Below, in pieces: positions 42,231-51,870 of a stretch of 64,000 nucleotides of DNA (position 1 is its first letter; each line of letters starts with the position of its first letter). Source of the DNA: Montifringilla adamsi (Eukaryota > Chordata > Aves > Passeriformes > Passeridae). Location: positions 682,001 to 746,000 of the forward strand of contig JAGGNK010010225.1 in NCBI GenBank assembly GCA_017590115.1, in the 5' to 3' direction. The position numbers and the translations under genes are program-made. The notes beneath the pieces were generated by a model. The model ran no database searches and was not told the origin of the DNA. It saw nothing but the letters and a program-made list of their open reading frames with translations.

Positions 42231-42293
42231 CTCCAGCTCCGTCTCTCTGCGATTGATATCATCTGTAGATTGATTCAGTTTTTCTAGCTCCCC
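42231..42293 (-). CDS. SH3BP5: SH3BP5 exon 2, start of the coiled coil
   Basis: This exon of 21 codons begins GELEKLNQSTDDINRRE and ends ETELE. It matches human SH3BP5 essentially residue for residue. The paralogue SH3BP5L has clearly different residues here (an EELEHLNQ-type start), which is the main reason for choosing SH3BP5. The acceptor is a good pyrimidine tract ending CTTCTAG|GGG and the donor is GAG|GTACAG. Both ends are phase 0. The segment starts the first long helix of the coiled-coil exchange domain. Confidence 0.96.
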
Positions 42294-44094
42294 CTAGAAG
42301 GAAAGAAAGTCAGATGCATAGTAAGAAATCAGGGAAGAAAACATGTCTGAGAAGGCTCATTCAGCATCCCCACTGAAAGCTCACAAGGGCTGTGGCTAAT
42401 GAATTTAGTGAAAAGAGGAAGCCTTGAGATGTTCAGCTTAACTTTGCCACTGGTCTTCTACTTTGCTACTTAAAAAATAATCAGAGAAGCTCCATAGTTT
42501 TATGTTAAGGCAACACATTTCCTATTCTGGCTACTTCTTCACTATTACAAATAAACACAAGCTCTGTCTCATTAATCAAAATAGTCAATATCAGCGAGGT
42601 CCTGGGGAGACAGACACACCCACCCCAGAAGATTAGCAAAGTTTGTAGTATCACAGGAGACACGCAGTGAAAGGACAGAACTGATAAGAAACACATCTTG
42701 CCTCACGAGAGGCATTTTATTTTGGATTTTGGCAAACCATTTCTTAACCCAACCAGTCCATGTGACATACAATTATGTTTACATAATTTGCCTTCCTGCC
42801 AACATTTTGATCCCTTAACAGCAGAAACAAAGGTGTTAAATCCCTTGAATAAATATGTAGTAGAAGTGGTGTTGGCATGAATGAAGTTACTGTAAAAATA
42901 AAGCTCATTCTTACTGACTTTCTTACCTCAAAAAGCAACCCCGAGGAGGAGATCTGATAGCTTTCTTCATCTGGGCAACAAGATTATAAGATTTTTTAAC
43001 AGGAATGTTCTCCAATTTAAACGTTATTTAATTGTCAACCCGTGTAACAGAACACGCCTGGAAATGTTTTGCTGTACAAACCAAACGTTGTAAATTGATT
43101 GTCACTTGAGCAGTTTCCCACTAGACTACAAGAATGACTCTGGTTACAACCAGAAAGGAATTCATTACAACAGTTTAGCTCTCTTATCCTGAGCGGTCAG
43201 ATTTCGTTTCCTCCTCCTAGGACTTGGAAAACACCTATTTGGGTATCCATGTTGTCTGAAACAAACACTTATCCAAAAATTACCTAATTGTCTCTTACTG
43301 TAAGGCTCAAAACCTCATGGCTTTTGCGGAAGCAGACACAGCAGCCTGTTTTTCAAACCAAACAGAAAACTGAACAAAACCAATTGTTTTGCCAACAATT
43401 CACAAATCGTATATGTGGAAACGTGTTGCAAGCTGAAGAACCTAAGGCCAAAATTAGATCAATAGACACCAACCAAGCTTAGCCTCGTAAAATCAGGGCA
43501 GTACCAGGCTAGCTTTTGGCTGAGGGCCTCGCTCTGTGTAACCATGTTTTGAGAATTTTGCAATGGCTCTGCACAGCCCTGGAAAACAAAATGCTCATGA
43601 TGGAGAAAAGAATGACAATTACAGCGAGCAGGGACCTACGCCAAGGATCCTCTCAGCTATGTACACACGTGTTATATTCATTCATGACAAACAGTACCAG
43701 AAATGCTGGAGGCAAAAGCCATAAATCTGCAGAGACCTAAAAATACATCTCATTTCGGGGACCACAGCGTGTTTCAAGTTTGCACCGTGCTATTGGTCGA
43801 GACACGATTTTGGGGAGAAAAGCTGGAGAAAAGCTTCGTTTAGAAACCATGCAAGAATAAAAAGCATTGCAGAAGGCATTCACTGAGAGGAAGCACCATA
43901 TTCCACTAAAGCTCCTTTTTACAAGAAACAAAAAAAAAAATTACAAAAATAATGAAATAAAAATTTAAAACCTACGTTTTCCCGCATTTATGAATTTCTA
44001 AGCACCAGCCCCGCTCCACGAGCAAGGTCACGCTGTCATGGTCAAAACTAAAAAGGAAAGGGGGGGGATTTCAGCAGAAGGAGGAGGAGAAGGA

Positions 44095-44215
44095 GGGACG
44101 CCCAACGGAGCCGGGCGCGGAGCGATGCCCGGGGTAACAAAGGGCTGGGGTGCTCCGGGGGCGCTTCCCAGCTCCCGGCGGGCGCCGAGACGCCCGGGGC
44201 TGCTCGTGGGAAAAT
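44095..44215. promoter_or_regulatory. Second CpG-rich block in the 5' part of intron 1
   Basis: About 120 bases of GC-rich, CpG-dense sequence lie roughly 270-390 bases inside intron 1. They are cut off from the exon 1 island by an AT-rich microsatellite. The simplest reading is one CpG island split by repeat growth. A separate intronic regulatory element is possible but not shown. Confidence 0.5.
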
Positions 44216-44216
44216 A

Positions 44217-44312
44217 AAAAAAAAAATTTAAAAAAAAATATATATAGAGATAGAGATAGATATAGATATATATACACACACATATGTGTATGTATATATG
44301 TATACGTGTGTA

Positions 44313-44343
<31 letters not shown>

Positions 44344-44359
44344 GTATGTATGCACATAC
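44217..44359. repeat. Compound AT-rich microsatellite in intron 1
   Basis: A-rich sequence passes into TA, GATA, CA/TG, TATG and a final pure (TA)n stretch, then GTAT units. It starts about 130 bases past the exon 1 donor and interrupts the CpG-rich region. Open frames across it are artefacts of the repeat. Confidence 0.9.
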
Positions 44360-44392
44360 GCAGCAGAAGCAATGAAATAAAAGGCAACCATT

Positions 44393-44412
44393 ATTACATT
44401 ACATTACATTAC
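44393..44412. repeat. (ATTAC)4 pentanucleotide microsatellite
   Basis: Four perfect ATTAC units lie about 75 bases inside intron 1 from the exon 1 donor. Confidence 0.9.
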
Positions 44413-44459
44413 TCCGTACAGCCACAGCATACATACTCAAACGAACTCTAAAAAGCGCA

Positions 44460-44720
44460 GCCGGCCCTCGGAAGGCAGGCCCTCACCTGGATGCGGGGGT
44501 CCACCTCCTCGTCCTCGGGCCGCGGCGGTTCCTCGGCGGGGCGGCCCCGCCGGCCCCCCGGCTCCATGGCGGCTCCGCTGCCGCTGCCTCCCGCTCCGCC
44601 GCTCCCGGCGCGGCTCCGCGGCGCGGCCCGGCCCGGCCCCGCCTCCGGGGGAACCCCTCCCTGCCCACAGCGCCCCCGTCTCTTTGTGCCTTCGTAGCGC
44701 AGGGAGGGAAGCAGCGCGAA
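44460..44720 (-). promoter_or_regulatory. SH3BP5: CpG island and proximal promoter/5' leader of SH3BP5
   Basis: This stretch is dense in CpG and very GC-rich, in sharp contrast to the AT-rich surroundings. It covers exon 1, its donor and the sequence directly upstream of the start codon. A near-consensus GC box (GGCGGGGC on the minus strand) lies at 44637-44646. No TATA box is evident close upstream, which fits a CpG-island promoter with dispersed starts. The transcription start cannot be fixed from sequence alone. The 5' untranslated region probably lies within 44568-44730. Confidence 0.75.
44487..44567 (-). CDS. SH3BP5: SH3BP5 exon 1 (coding part), start codon and N-terminus
   Basis: This exon encodes the first 27 residues of SH3BP5 (Sab). 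The protein is a coiled-coil exchange factor for RAB11, also known as an SH3-domain ligand of BTK and as a mitochondrial outer-membrane JNK docking protein. Translation begins MEPGGRRGRP and ends in EEVDPRIQ, the same residues that close this exon in the human protein. The ATG sits in an ideal Kozak context (GCCGCCATGG), and no ATG occurs on this strand for roughly 360 bases upstream, so the start is well supported. The donor is CAG|GTGAGG in phase 0. The human N-terminus, as I recall it, is nearly twice as long and carries a glutamate run that is missing here. The exon lies inside a CpG-rich block. The join to exon 2 is in frame. Confidence 0.93.
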
Positions 44721-44734
44721 ATTGCGGGGTTTCC

Positions 44735-44751
44735 TTTTTTTTTTTTTTTCC

Positions 44752-44782
<31 letters not shown>
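44735..44782. repeat. Poly(dA:dT) tract T15-C5-T28 upstream of SH3BP5
   Basis: On the plus strand there are 15 T, 5 C and then 28 T. On the gene's strand this reads A28-G5-A15 and lies about 170-215 bases before the start codon. Long poly(dA:dT) tracts are known to disfavour nucleosomes, so a promoter role is conceivable. The length may vary between individuals or be affected by sequencing error. Confidence 0.9.
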
Positions 44783-44786
<4 letters not shown>

Positions 44787-46689
44787 CTCCCTCACGCCCC
44801 GTATTTCTGGCGTGCTAATTCCTGGGTCCCCCCCCGCAACGGCGCTGCGTGAAACCGGGATGAGTAGTTCCAGGTGCGCGCTAAGGACACCTTGCTGGCT
44901 TTTTAAATTTATTTCCCCCCACCCCCCCCCATCCCCATGGAGAGGAAAAAAAATTAAAAGGAAGATAGGGAGAAGAGAAAAATACTAAAGGCACTTTCAA
45001 CAACCTTGAAAATTCAAATGAAACCCAGATTTCTGTTGTGTGGCAGCTAAGCAGGCAACTACTTTACCTACTGCATACAGCAGAAAAAGACATACTGAAG
45101 ACACATCCTTTTGCTGTCAGTAAAAAGGAACTTCCTACAAGAAGCATGTCCATACATGGCCCATGTCTAGCAGAGCACTTCAGATTAGTGTCTCCCTAAT
45201 CACAAGGGTGGATAACAAGTAATTTTGAACAGATGAGGAATATATTTCCACCTTTAAAGTATCACTATTAATTTAACCCCATTTTTTTTTTTGTTTGACA
45301 AATCCTCAAAAGATAGTAAAAAAATGGAAAGTTTAGATGTGGTGAAGAAAGGAGCATCCTTTGTGAGACTGGAGGTGAAAAAGAATCTCATATCTCTTTA
45401 TAAGATAAAAATAAGAGGGAGGTAAAATAAGAAGATAAAAATTAACATTGCTAAGGTAACTAAGGTAAAAAAGGAGGCAAAAGAAAAGCAGTCAAGCTCT
45501 TCCAAATGCTATAAAGCAACCAGGAGGAAAAAAAACAAAATATGGGAAGAGAGTGACATAAACATTTGAAAATAGTATAAACATGCAAAGTGACACCAAC
45601 AAACTAAAATAATCAAGGAACAGAGGAGGTGTTGCAAAAACGCAGATGGGTTGTTTGCAACATCTTCACTGCTCACAGCAGAAAAAATCATGTTAAGGGG
45701 CGGGGGGGAGAAATAAAAACAAACCAAAAACCAAATTAGCCAAAGCCAAGTGTTTACTCTTACTGGTGTCTGTTAAGGATTCCAATGTGTACACACAGCC
45801 AGAGGTTCCCAGGGCCTTGGCGTTTCTCTTCCCTGATGTGCTGTGTCTCATGCCAAGACTGTAGAATATTCAACACTCCCATCATCCTAAAACAGCACAG
45901 AAAACACAAAGCTGCACATGGAAGACAATGTGGACAGTCCTGCTGTTATCACTTTGATTTCTAAAAAACAAGACTGTGTGAAAGATTCACTGCAGCTATG
46001 CCCTGTTCCTCCGAACCTGCACAGGCTGACCCATGGTCATGTCACAAAAGGCACTGCCCACTGCTTGGGGTACAGAAGTGCTCCTGTACACACATGCTCT
46101 CCCAAAGAGATTTGTTATGTTTGCACAAAGGACCCTCTTCTTCCATTACCACTGTGACAATCCTCGTGATTGTTGCAGCTCGAAAACCTCCAGCCAAACT
46201 CTTCAATCTACTACCATCAAGGCAGAGCGAGCTGTCTCTCTCTTTAGATTCAGAAAGTTGGGAGAGCTGCCTGCAGAGCTTAGCACTGTGCAAGAGATGG
46301 TGTGGATACACAAGCCCCTTTTCCCATGGATCTGAAATCTCTCATAGAGCCCTGAGGCCATCAACATAATTTTATATCAAACCAATACATTGGGAAGATC
46401 TGGATATAATAAAATCAGTGAAGAATGCACATCTGTCATTATTGCAGACATCACTGAGGCATTAACAGTAAAGTGGCCTGAAGGAAAAGATTTGACAGAA
46501 CAGGGAAAGGGAGACTATTCAGTACAATAAAGATCAATAAAAGACTCAAGGCTATTATTTACATGTTCATTTTCTTCTCTTCGCCATGGAATGGTTTTTG
46601 CTGAAACTGCTGTCCCATGCAAAGGGCAGCAGGACCCGAGAAATAGCCGAGGAACCTGTGCATCACACAGGCAGGCCTCACACACGGGC
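44783..46689. other. Intergenic DNA directly upstream of SH3BP5
   Basis: Beyond the poly-T tract the sequence soon turns AT-rich. I see no exon. A few A/T homopolymers and a C-rich patch near 44.92 kb are the only visible structure. Confidence 0.6.
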
Positions 46690-47294
46690 ACGCTCTCCTC
46701 AGGTATGCTGGTGACATCAAGCTGTGTGGTGAGATTGACAGCTTGGAGGGAAGGGACATCATCTAGAGGGACCTTGACAGGTGTGAGAGGTGGGTCTGGG
46801 CCAACCTCTTGGAATTCAACAAGGCCAAGTGCAAGCTGCAGCACCTGGGTTGGGGCATCCCAAGCAAAAATACAGGCTGGGTGGAGAATGTACTGAGAGC
46901 AGCCCTGAAGAGAAGGACATGAGAGTGTTGGTTGACAAGAAGCTCAACATGACTGAGGAATGTGTGCTTGCAGCCTAGAAAGCCAACCACATCCCGGGCT
47001 GCATCAAGAGAAGCATGAGCAGCAGGCGAGGGAGGTGATTCCCCACTCTGACCCACTCTGGTGAGAGCCCACATGGAATGGCGTAGCAGATGTTCTTTGC
47101 TGCGGGACTAGTGAGGCACTGGCACAGCTTGCCCAGAGAAGTTATGGATGCCCCATCCCTGGCAGCATTCAAGGCCAAGCTGGATGGGGCTTTGAGTAAC
47201 CTGGTCTATTGGAAACCATGGTTGCCCATGGCAGGGGGATGGAACTAGATATCTTTCAGGTCCCTTCCTGCCCAAACCATTCTATGGTTCTGTG
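46690..47294 (+). mobile_element. CR1 LINE copy with decayed reverse-transcriptase end and 3' UTR
   Basis: Reading the plus strand from about 46704 gives the conserved CR1 reverse-transcriptase region. It runs from the catalytic aspartate motif through RDLDRCERWVWANLLEFNKA to SSPEEKDMRVLVDKKLNM. The frame is broken by an in-frame stop, at least one frameshift and further stops. The catalytic FADD-type box reads YAGD (46704-46715), so one catalytic aspartate has become glycine. Around 47085 the sequence jumps to the 3' UTR (GTGAGGCACTGGCACAG), so several hundred bases are deleted. It ends at CCCAAACCATTCTATGG. It is a dead copy about 2.1 kb upstream of SH3BP5. Confidence 0.95.
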
Positions 47295-47999
47295 CTCTGC
47301 TTAGGTCAGTCCTGTGCAAGAAGTGCGGTAGATGGCATTTGGGTGTTACTTTTGCCAAACCATGAGTGATCTCATCCCAGCAAATCCCTCCTACACGATC
47401 TGTTAAAGGCCAGACTGCTCCCCAGCCCCACCCCAGCCCCAGAAATGCAGTCATGCTGACCTTTTCCTTCCCCCACAGGCCCTACATGCGCCAAGGCGTC
47501 TGAGCAAAGCTTGCACGAGGCCTGACCGAGACTGTCTGTACTTTCTCCTGTATCAATATTTCAAAACCCCAGTCCCAAGTATTCAATATTTGAACAAAGC
47601 ACTCTGAAGTCAAGGCAGGAGGAAACCGCTTGCTCTTTCACTAATGGGATTCCAGAGTGGCCACAGCAGAGAATTAGTCCAGACTTGTCAGGCTGGGCTG
47701 CAACTTAACATGAGCCGTGCTGAAGAGGGTACAGCTCAACTAAAAAGCACAAAGAGAGGTTCTGGTGCAGGAAAAGCCACGATCCAAGCTGCATCAGCAG
47801 TGTATCAGGCAACACCTCTGCCTTGTGGCATTACAGCAGGCATTTAGGGTGCATACTTTATCATTAACAGCATGCCCTGGAGCACAGAAATCCCTAGGCA
47901 AGGGTGATGTTCTGGCTGAGGGTACAGCTACAGCTCTACTTTTGGGGGAAGTTGCTACATAACCGCATTATCTGGTCCCACAGAAATCCTCAGTGTACA

Positions 48000-48031
48000 G
48001 GCAAGGGAAAGATTTGGCAAGGGAAAGATTG
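48000..48031. repeat. 16-bp tandem duplication
   Basis: Two adjacent copies of GGCAAGGGAAAGATT(T/G) differ only in the last base. They lie in intergenic DNA about 3.4 kb upstream of the SH3BP5 start codon. Confidence 0.9.
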
Positions 48032-51000
48032 AAATGTCTGTGCTTTGAGGAAGGAATACAGAGAATAATTCTCTTCCTCATTCTGGAGGATGGTTTGTAG
48101 ATTCGGTATTACATTGCTGAATAGCCATTGGGGAACTAGAAGTTGCATTTTAAATAAAATCAGCTGGGAAGAAGTATGCATCAGTGAAGAATTGCCTGAG
48201 GAAACATCCTAATGACTATAGTTAATTTAGGGATAAAATTCAAAGGGAATGGATAGTGTAATTTTACATATATTTGATAATGGTTGATTCTGAATGGATT
48301 TTTAAGGAAGTTTTTTTTCCCAAATCTCATCTTACATTCAAATTTCTGCTCATACTTGCCCTCAAAGCCTGCTTCTGCCCCAGCACTAGAGGCAAGAGCC
48401 TAAAACACAAATCAAAAGTTGCATTTCCTTCCTCATAAACATGTATCTTCTCTTTCTGAACATTGATAGCAAACTAAGCAGAGTTCAGGACTAATTAATG
48501 CACATTTGATTACTGAAGACACATTTCAGCTCATGGAAATGTTCAAGGAGAAAACAGCCTAAGAGACGGAACCCTGCTTACAGAATACTGCCCCTCTCCT
48601 CACAGGGACTGGTGAGACAGTTCTGCTCTGAAAAATTCTTCTGCTTCCCTTGATGAGGGTGCTAGAGGCTAACTTTCAATTGGCTTCAAATGTTGAAGTG
48701 CTGTTGCAATTTGGTTTTAAATAATTTACCAAGAAACAAACACAGAAGTAAAAACAGTCCAGAGTAACAAACACAGTCCCCAAAATACATTTATGAGCAT
48801 AAAATCTACCATGTAGGTTCTTAGCTGAATTAACCCTGAAGACCAGTTTACTGCACTGACTTTTGTAATGTTACACCAGAAATTAGTTTAACCCAGGGAA
48901 TGTCTCATTTAATCACAGAGCCACCACCTCTATCTTCCAAGCTGCAGCAAAGACATTGCTCTGCCAGTGTTCAAATCCCCTATACTTCCCTGGTTTTCAG
49001 AAGTCTACTGCACGTGTTGGAAATATTTTTAAACATTAAGTGGGATCTCACCCACAGTTATAGTACATTTGAAGATCTGGGCCTCTATCACTTAATCTTT
49101 TATAGGAGGCTAAGTACAGAATTTTTATGGAAGATATGCACCGCATTTATTGAAGATTTTAAATTTCTTGGATGCATATGCAGGGTATTAAACACAAAGT
49201 GGTCAGAATCAAAACTTCCCCCAGCTTATTTCTCAAGCAAATTTTCACACTTCCATACTCACAGTGGTTGTGGCATGTTTGTGCTCTGCATTTTAGAAAG
49301 CAGTAAAAATCAATTCTCTCTCCTGCACCAGTTTGTAAGATGGTATTGCCTTATGAACTTGCACACAAAGAAATATTAATGGAGCTTGAGCATCTGTGGT
49401 ACAAAAAAACTTGTAGATTTCCCCACCTACAAGGAATGTATTTAAAGAAAAGGCTACATTCCAAAATATCCTTTGATTTTACTTCTCTTTAACAAGCACC
49501 ATTTAAAATTAAAAATAACCTCCAGGCTTTGCAGGGCTACAAAGAAAGGAGGCTCATTTTAAAGAGGTACAATCTATTTTCAAGCCACACTAATCTTAGT
49601 ATCTTCCATAAAAACTAAATACAAAGATTATTAGCAAAATTATCTGCTGGGCCATTTTCTATTGTATATACATTTATCTCCCACCATGTCATGAGCTACT
49701 CTTCTTATTATTTTGAAGACTGAAATTGGTGATGCTCCATATAGAGAGTGTGAGTGCAGTATAGTTTTTTATACACACACACAGACACACTCACATGCAC
49801 TATGCTATATATACATGTGTAAAAAATGCATGACTAACAGCTAGATGGATTTCCCTGCTTGTTCTTATTTCATTGGGAAAGAACCACCATCATCACAGGA
49901 AATTTTCTCCTCCTCCAAGCTGTCTTTTGGCAAGGCTGGTGGTGGTGGAATTTCCCACTGGAAAAAAACATCCGTTCAATGACAGTACACTTGCAGCAGT
50001 CCTGCTGCTCCTCTGGCCACAATGCAGAGTGTGCTGCTCTTGCAGATTTAGAAAATAACAGAGTAACAGGAGCCTCTTCCTCAGATCTGCTGCTGAATGA
50101 TAAGGAAGATCCCTTTCACAATGCTTCATACTTGAACAGGGAAAAACCCTATACTGCACCCTTTTAAGTCAAATATATCCACCTAGGTTCCCAATCCTGC
50201 TGTCTGCTTTCCTTGATAAGCTGCCTCACATCAGTTTCAATGGAAGAGGATCAAACGCAAAGGTGTTAGTCTGTACTCAAAATGAGGCCTTAGACAAGAG
50301 GTATTGGCTTGTGAGAGCCAAAATTAAATGCAAGTACCATTCTCCTCTACCCAGCCTGGCAGTTCACTAAGGCTTTGCAGCGGTGTGGATACATCATTGC
50401 TATTCAGTACAAAAACACCCACCCTCCTCTTTTATTCTTTATACTTAGACATCTATGCAAACCACATCTAAAGCATTTATTTAAAGAACCACCTCTGTTG
50501 CTCAAATGACGTCAGCCACGTGCAAGGATACATCTCATTTTTTCAGTAGTGTTCTTAATGTTCAGACCAGTTCCATATTTGTGGCTATTTAACTGTATCA
50601 GTAGATTTCTCACTGGTAAATTAAAGGATAAAATCCATTCACAGGTTTCTTGCCATCAGCCCTTGCTGCTCATGATACCGAATGCAACACTGACAGAAGA
50701 AGGCAGGAGCTCCTATGAAAATGTAAGGACAAATTAAAAACTTCAAGCGGTGAAGTTCCTGTGGGTCTGTTTCAGGGTACTCATGTGTCTGGTGCACTTT
50801 CTGTGAGAGAGCCAGGAAGGGCTGCTTAAAGCTGGCAATTTCCACAACCCTTCCCTCACACAGCATGGCTACTCCACATGCTTGGCACATTCCAGCTCAC
50901 CAGGGAAGGGTCTCCATGTGCCTCCTGGTCCCAGGCAATGCCCCTGACAGATGCCTTGTGACACCCGCTCTCTGCCGTGAGTCATCTCCGACGGAGCAAA

Positions 51001-51852
51001 GGTACCTGGCGTGTGCAGGCTGGAGCACGGCTCTGTGCAAAGGCAGCCAGGTGACTGCTGAAGGCTCTCTGACCACAGACTTTGCTTCCTACTAATCTTG
51101 TTATCAGGCAGGAAATTCACTCATATCCTATTTTAAGCTGCTGAACACACAGCATCAAAATCTTGAGCTTCTGTCAGAGATCTCAGAGCATTCCTTCAAG
51201 CATCAGCTATCCAGAGAACCTTTCCCTTTGGTTTCCAGCAAAACAAATCCTGTTTCTTGTAAGTGCCAATTGATTAATAGAGGGAAACAGCATAGACATT
51301 TCAAGTAAAAGCATGGCCCAGAGGATGAGGGAAACAAATACCTATTCAAAACTAGCTTCCTGAGTAGACCAGGTAGCTACAGGAAGATTTGGGATCTCAT
51401 TATCATCATGAACAGCTCAAGTGCAAAAAGAAAAGGCAGAATCGTGGTCTATATCTAGAGGGAAAAAAAAAAAAAAAAGATAGGGATGGGCAACCAAAGG
51501 GTAACTCCTGCCTGTGAGTTGTGAAGGCAGACTGGCAGCCAAGAGGGAGACAGCTGGGAAGCCCAGAGATAGGGACAGGCCCTTCCACAGCCAAGTCTCA
51601 TTAGCAAGATATTAATAAAGGTCTTTGCACTGTCTATTTGCTTCCTAACCACATTTGACTGCCTATAAGCAGTGACAGGAAAAATATGAAATGTTTTTAT
51701 ACCCTCCTCTACAGTTTCCTTTCCAGGCTGGAAATACCCTATTTTACCTTGTGCCAGAAAATAAGAAGCTTATGAAGTATCTAGATACAGAAAAATTTGT
51801 CAGTTTGATGTCTGCAAAATCCTAAGTGTCTACACTTCAAGTGTGCCCTTCC

Positions 51853-51870
51853 ATATATATATATATATAT
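51853..51870. repeat. (AT)9 microsatellite
   Basis: Nine perfect AT units in intergenic DNA. Confidence 0.9.

Larger units (their letters stand above)
42294..44486 (-). other. SH3BP5: SH3BP5 intron 1
   Basis: This intron is about 2.2 kb with GT-AG borders (GTGAGG ... CTTCTAG). Its 5' end holds the compound microsatellite, the ATTAC repeat and the second CpG-rich block. The remainder is unremarkable AT-rich sequence in which I see no exon or known repeat. Confidence 0.9.

Noticed and set aside
44028..44391. Open frames with Tyr/Ile/His repeats next to exon 1
   Set aside because: They are translations of the TA/TG microsatellite and the adjacent CpG-rich block, not genes.
44483..44668. Minus-strand 61-codon frame overlapping exon 1
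   Set aside because: It starts at GTG, not ATG, and is in a different frame from SH3BP5. It is explained by GC-rich promoter DNA.
46515..47074. Several open frames on both strands around 46.5-47.1 kb
   Set aside because: They fall in or beside the decayed CR1 copy. The plus-strand ones are fragments of its reverse-transcriptase frame and the minus-strand ones are shadows.
48960..49000. GTTCAAATCCCC resembling a tRNA B box
   Set aside because: No A box or cloverleaf could be found around it.
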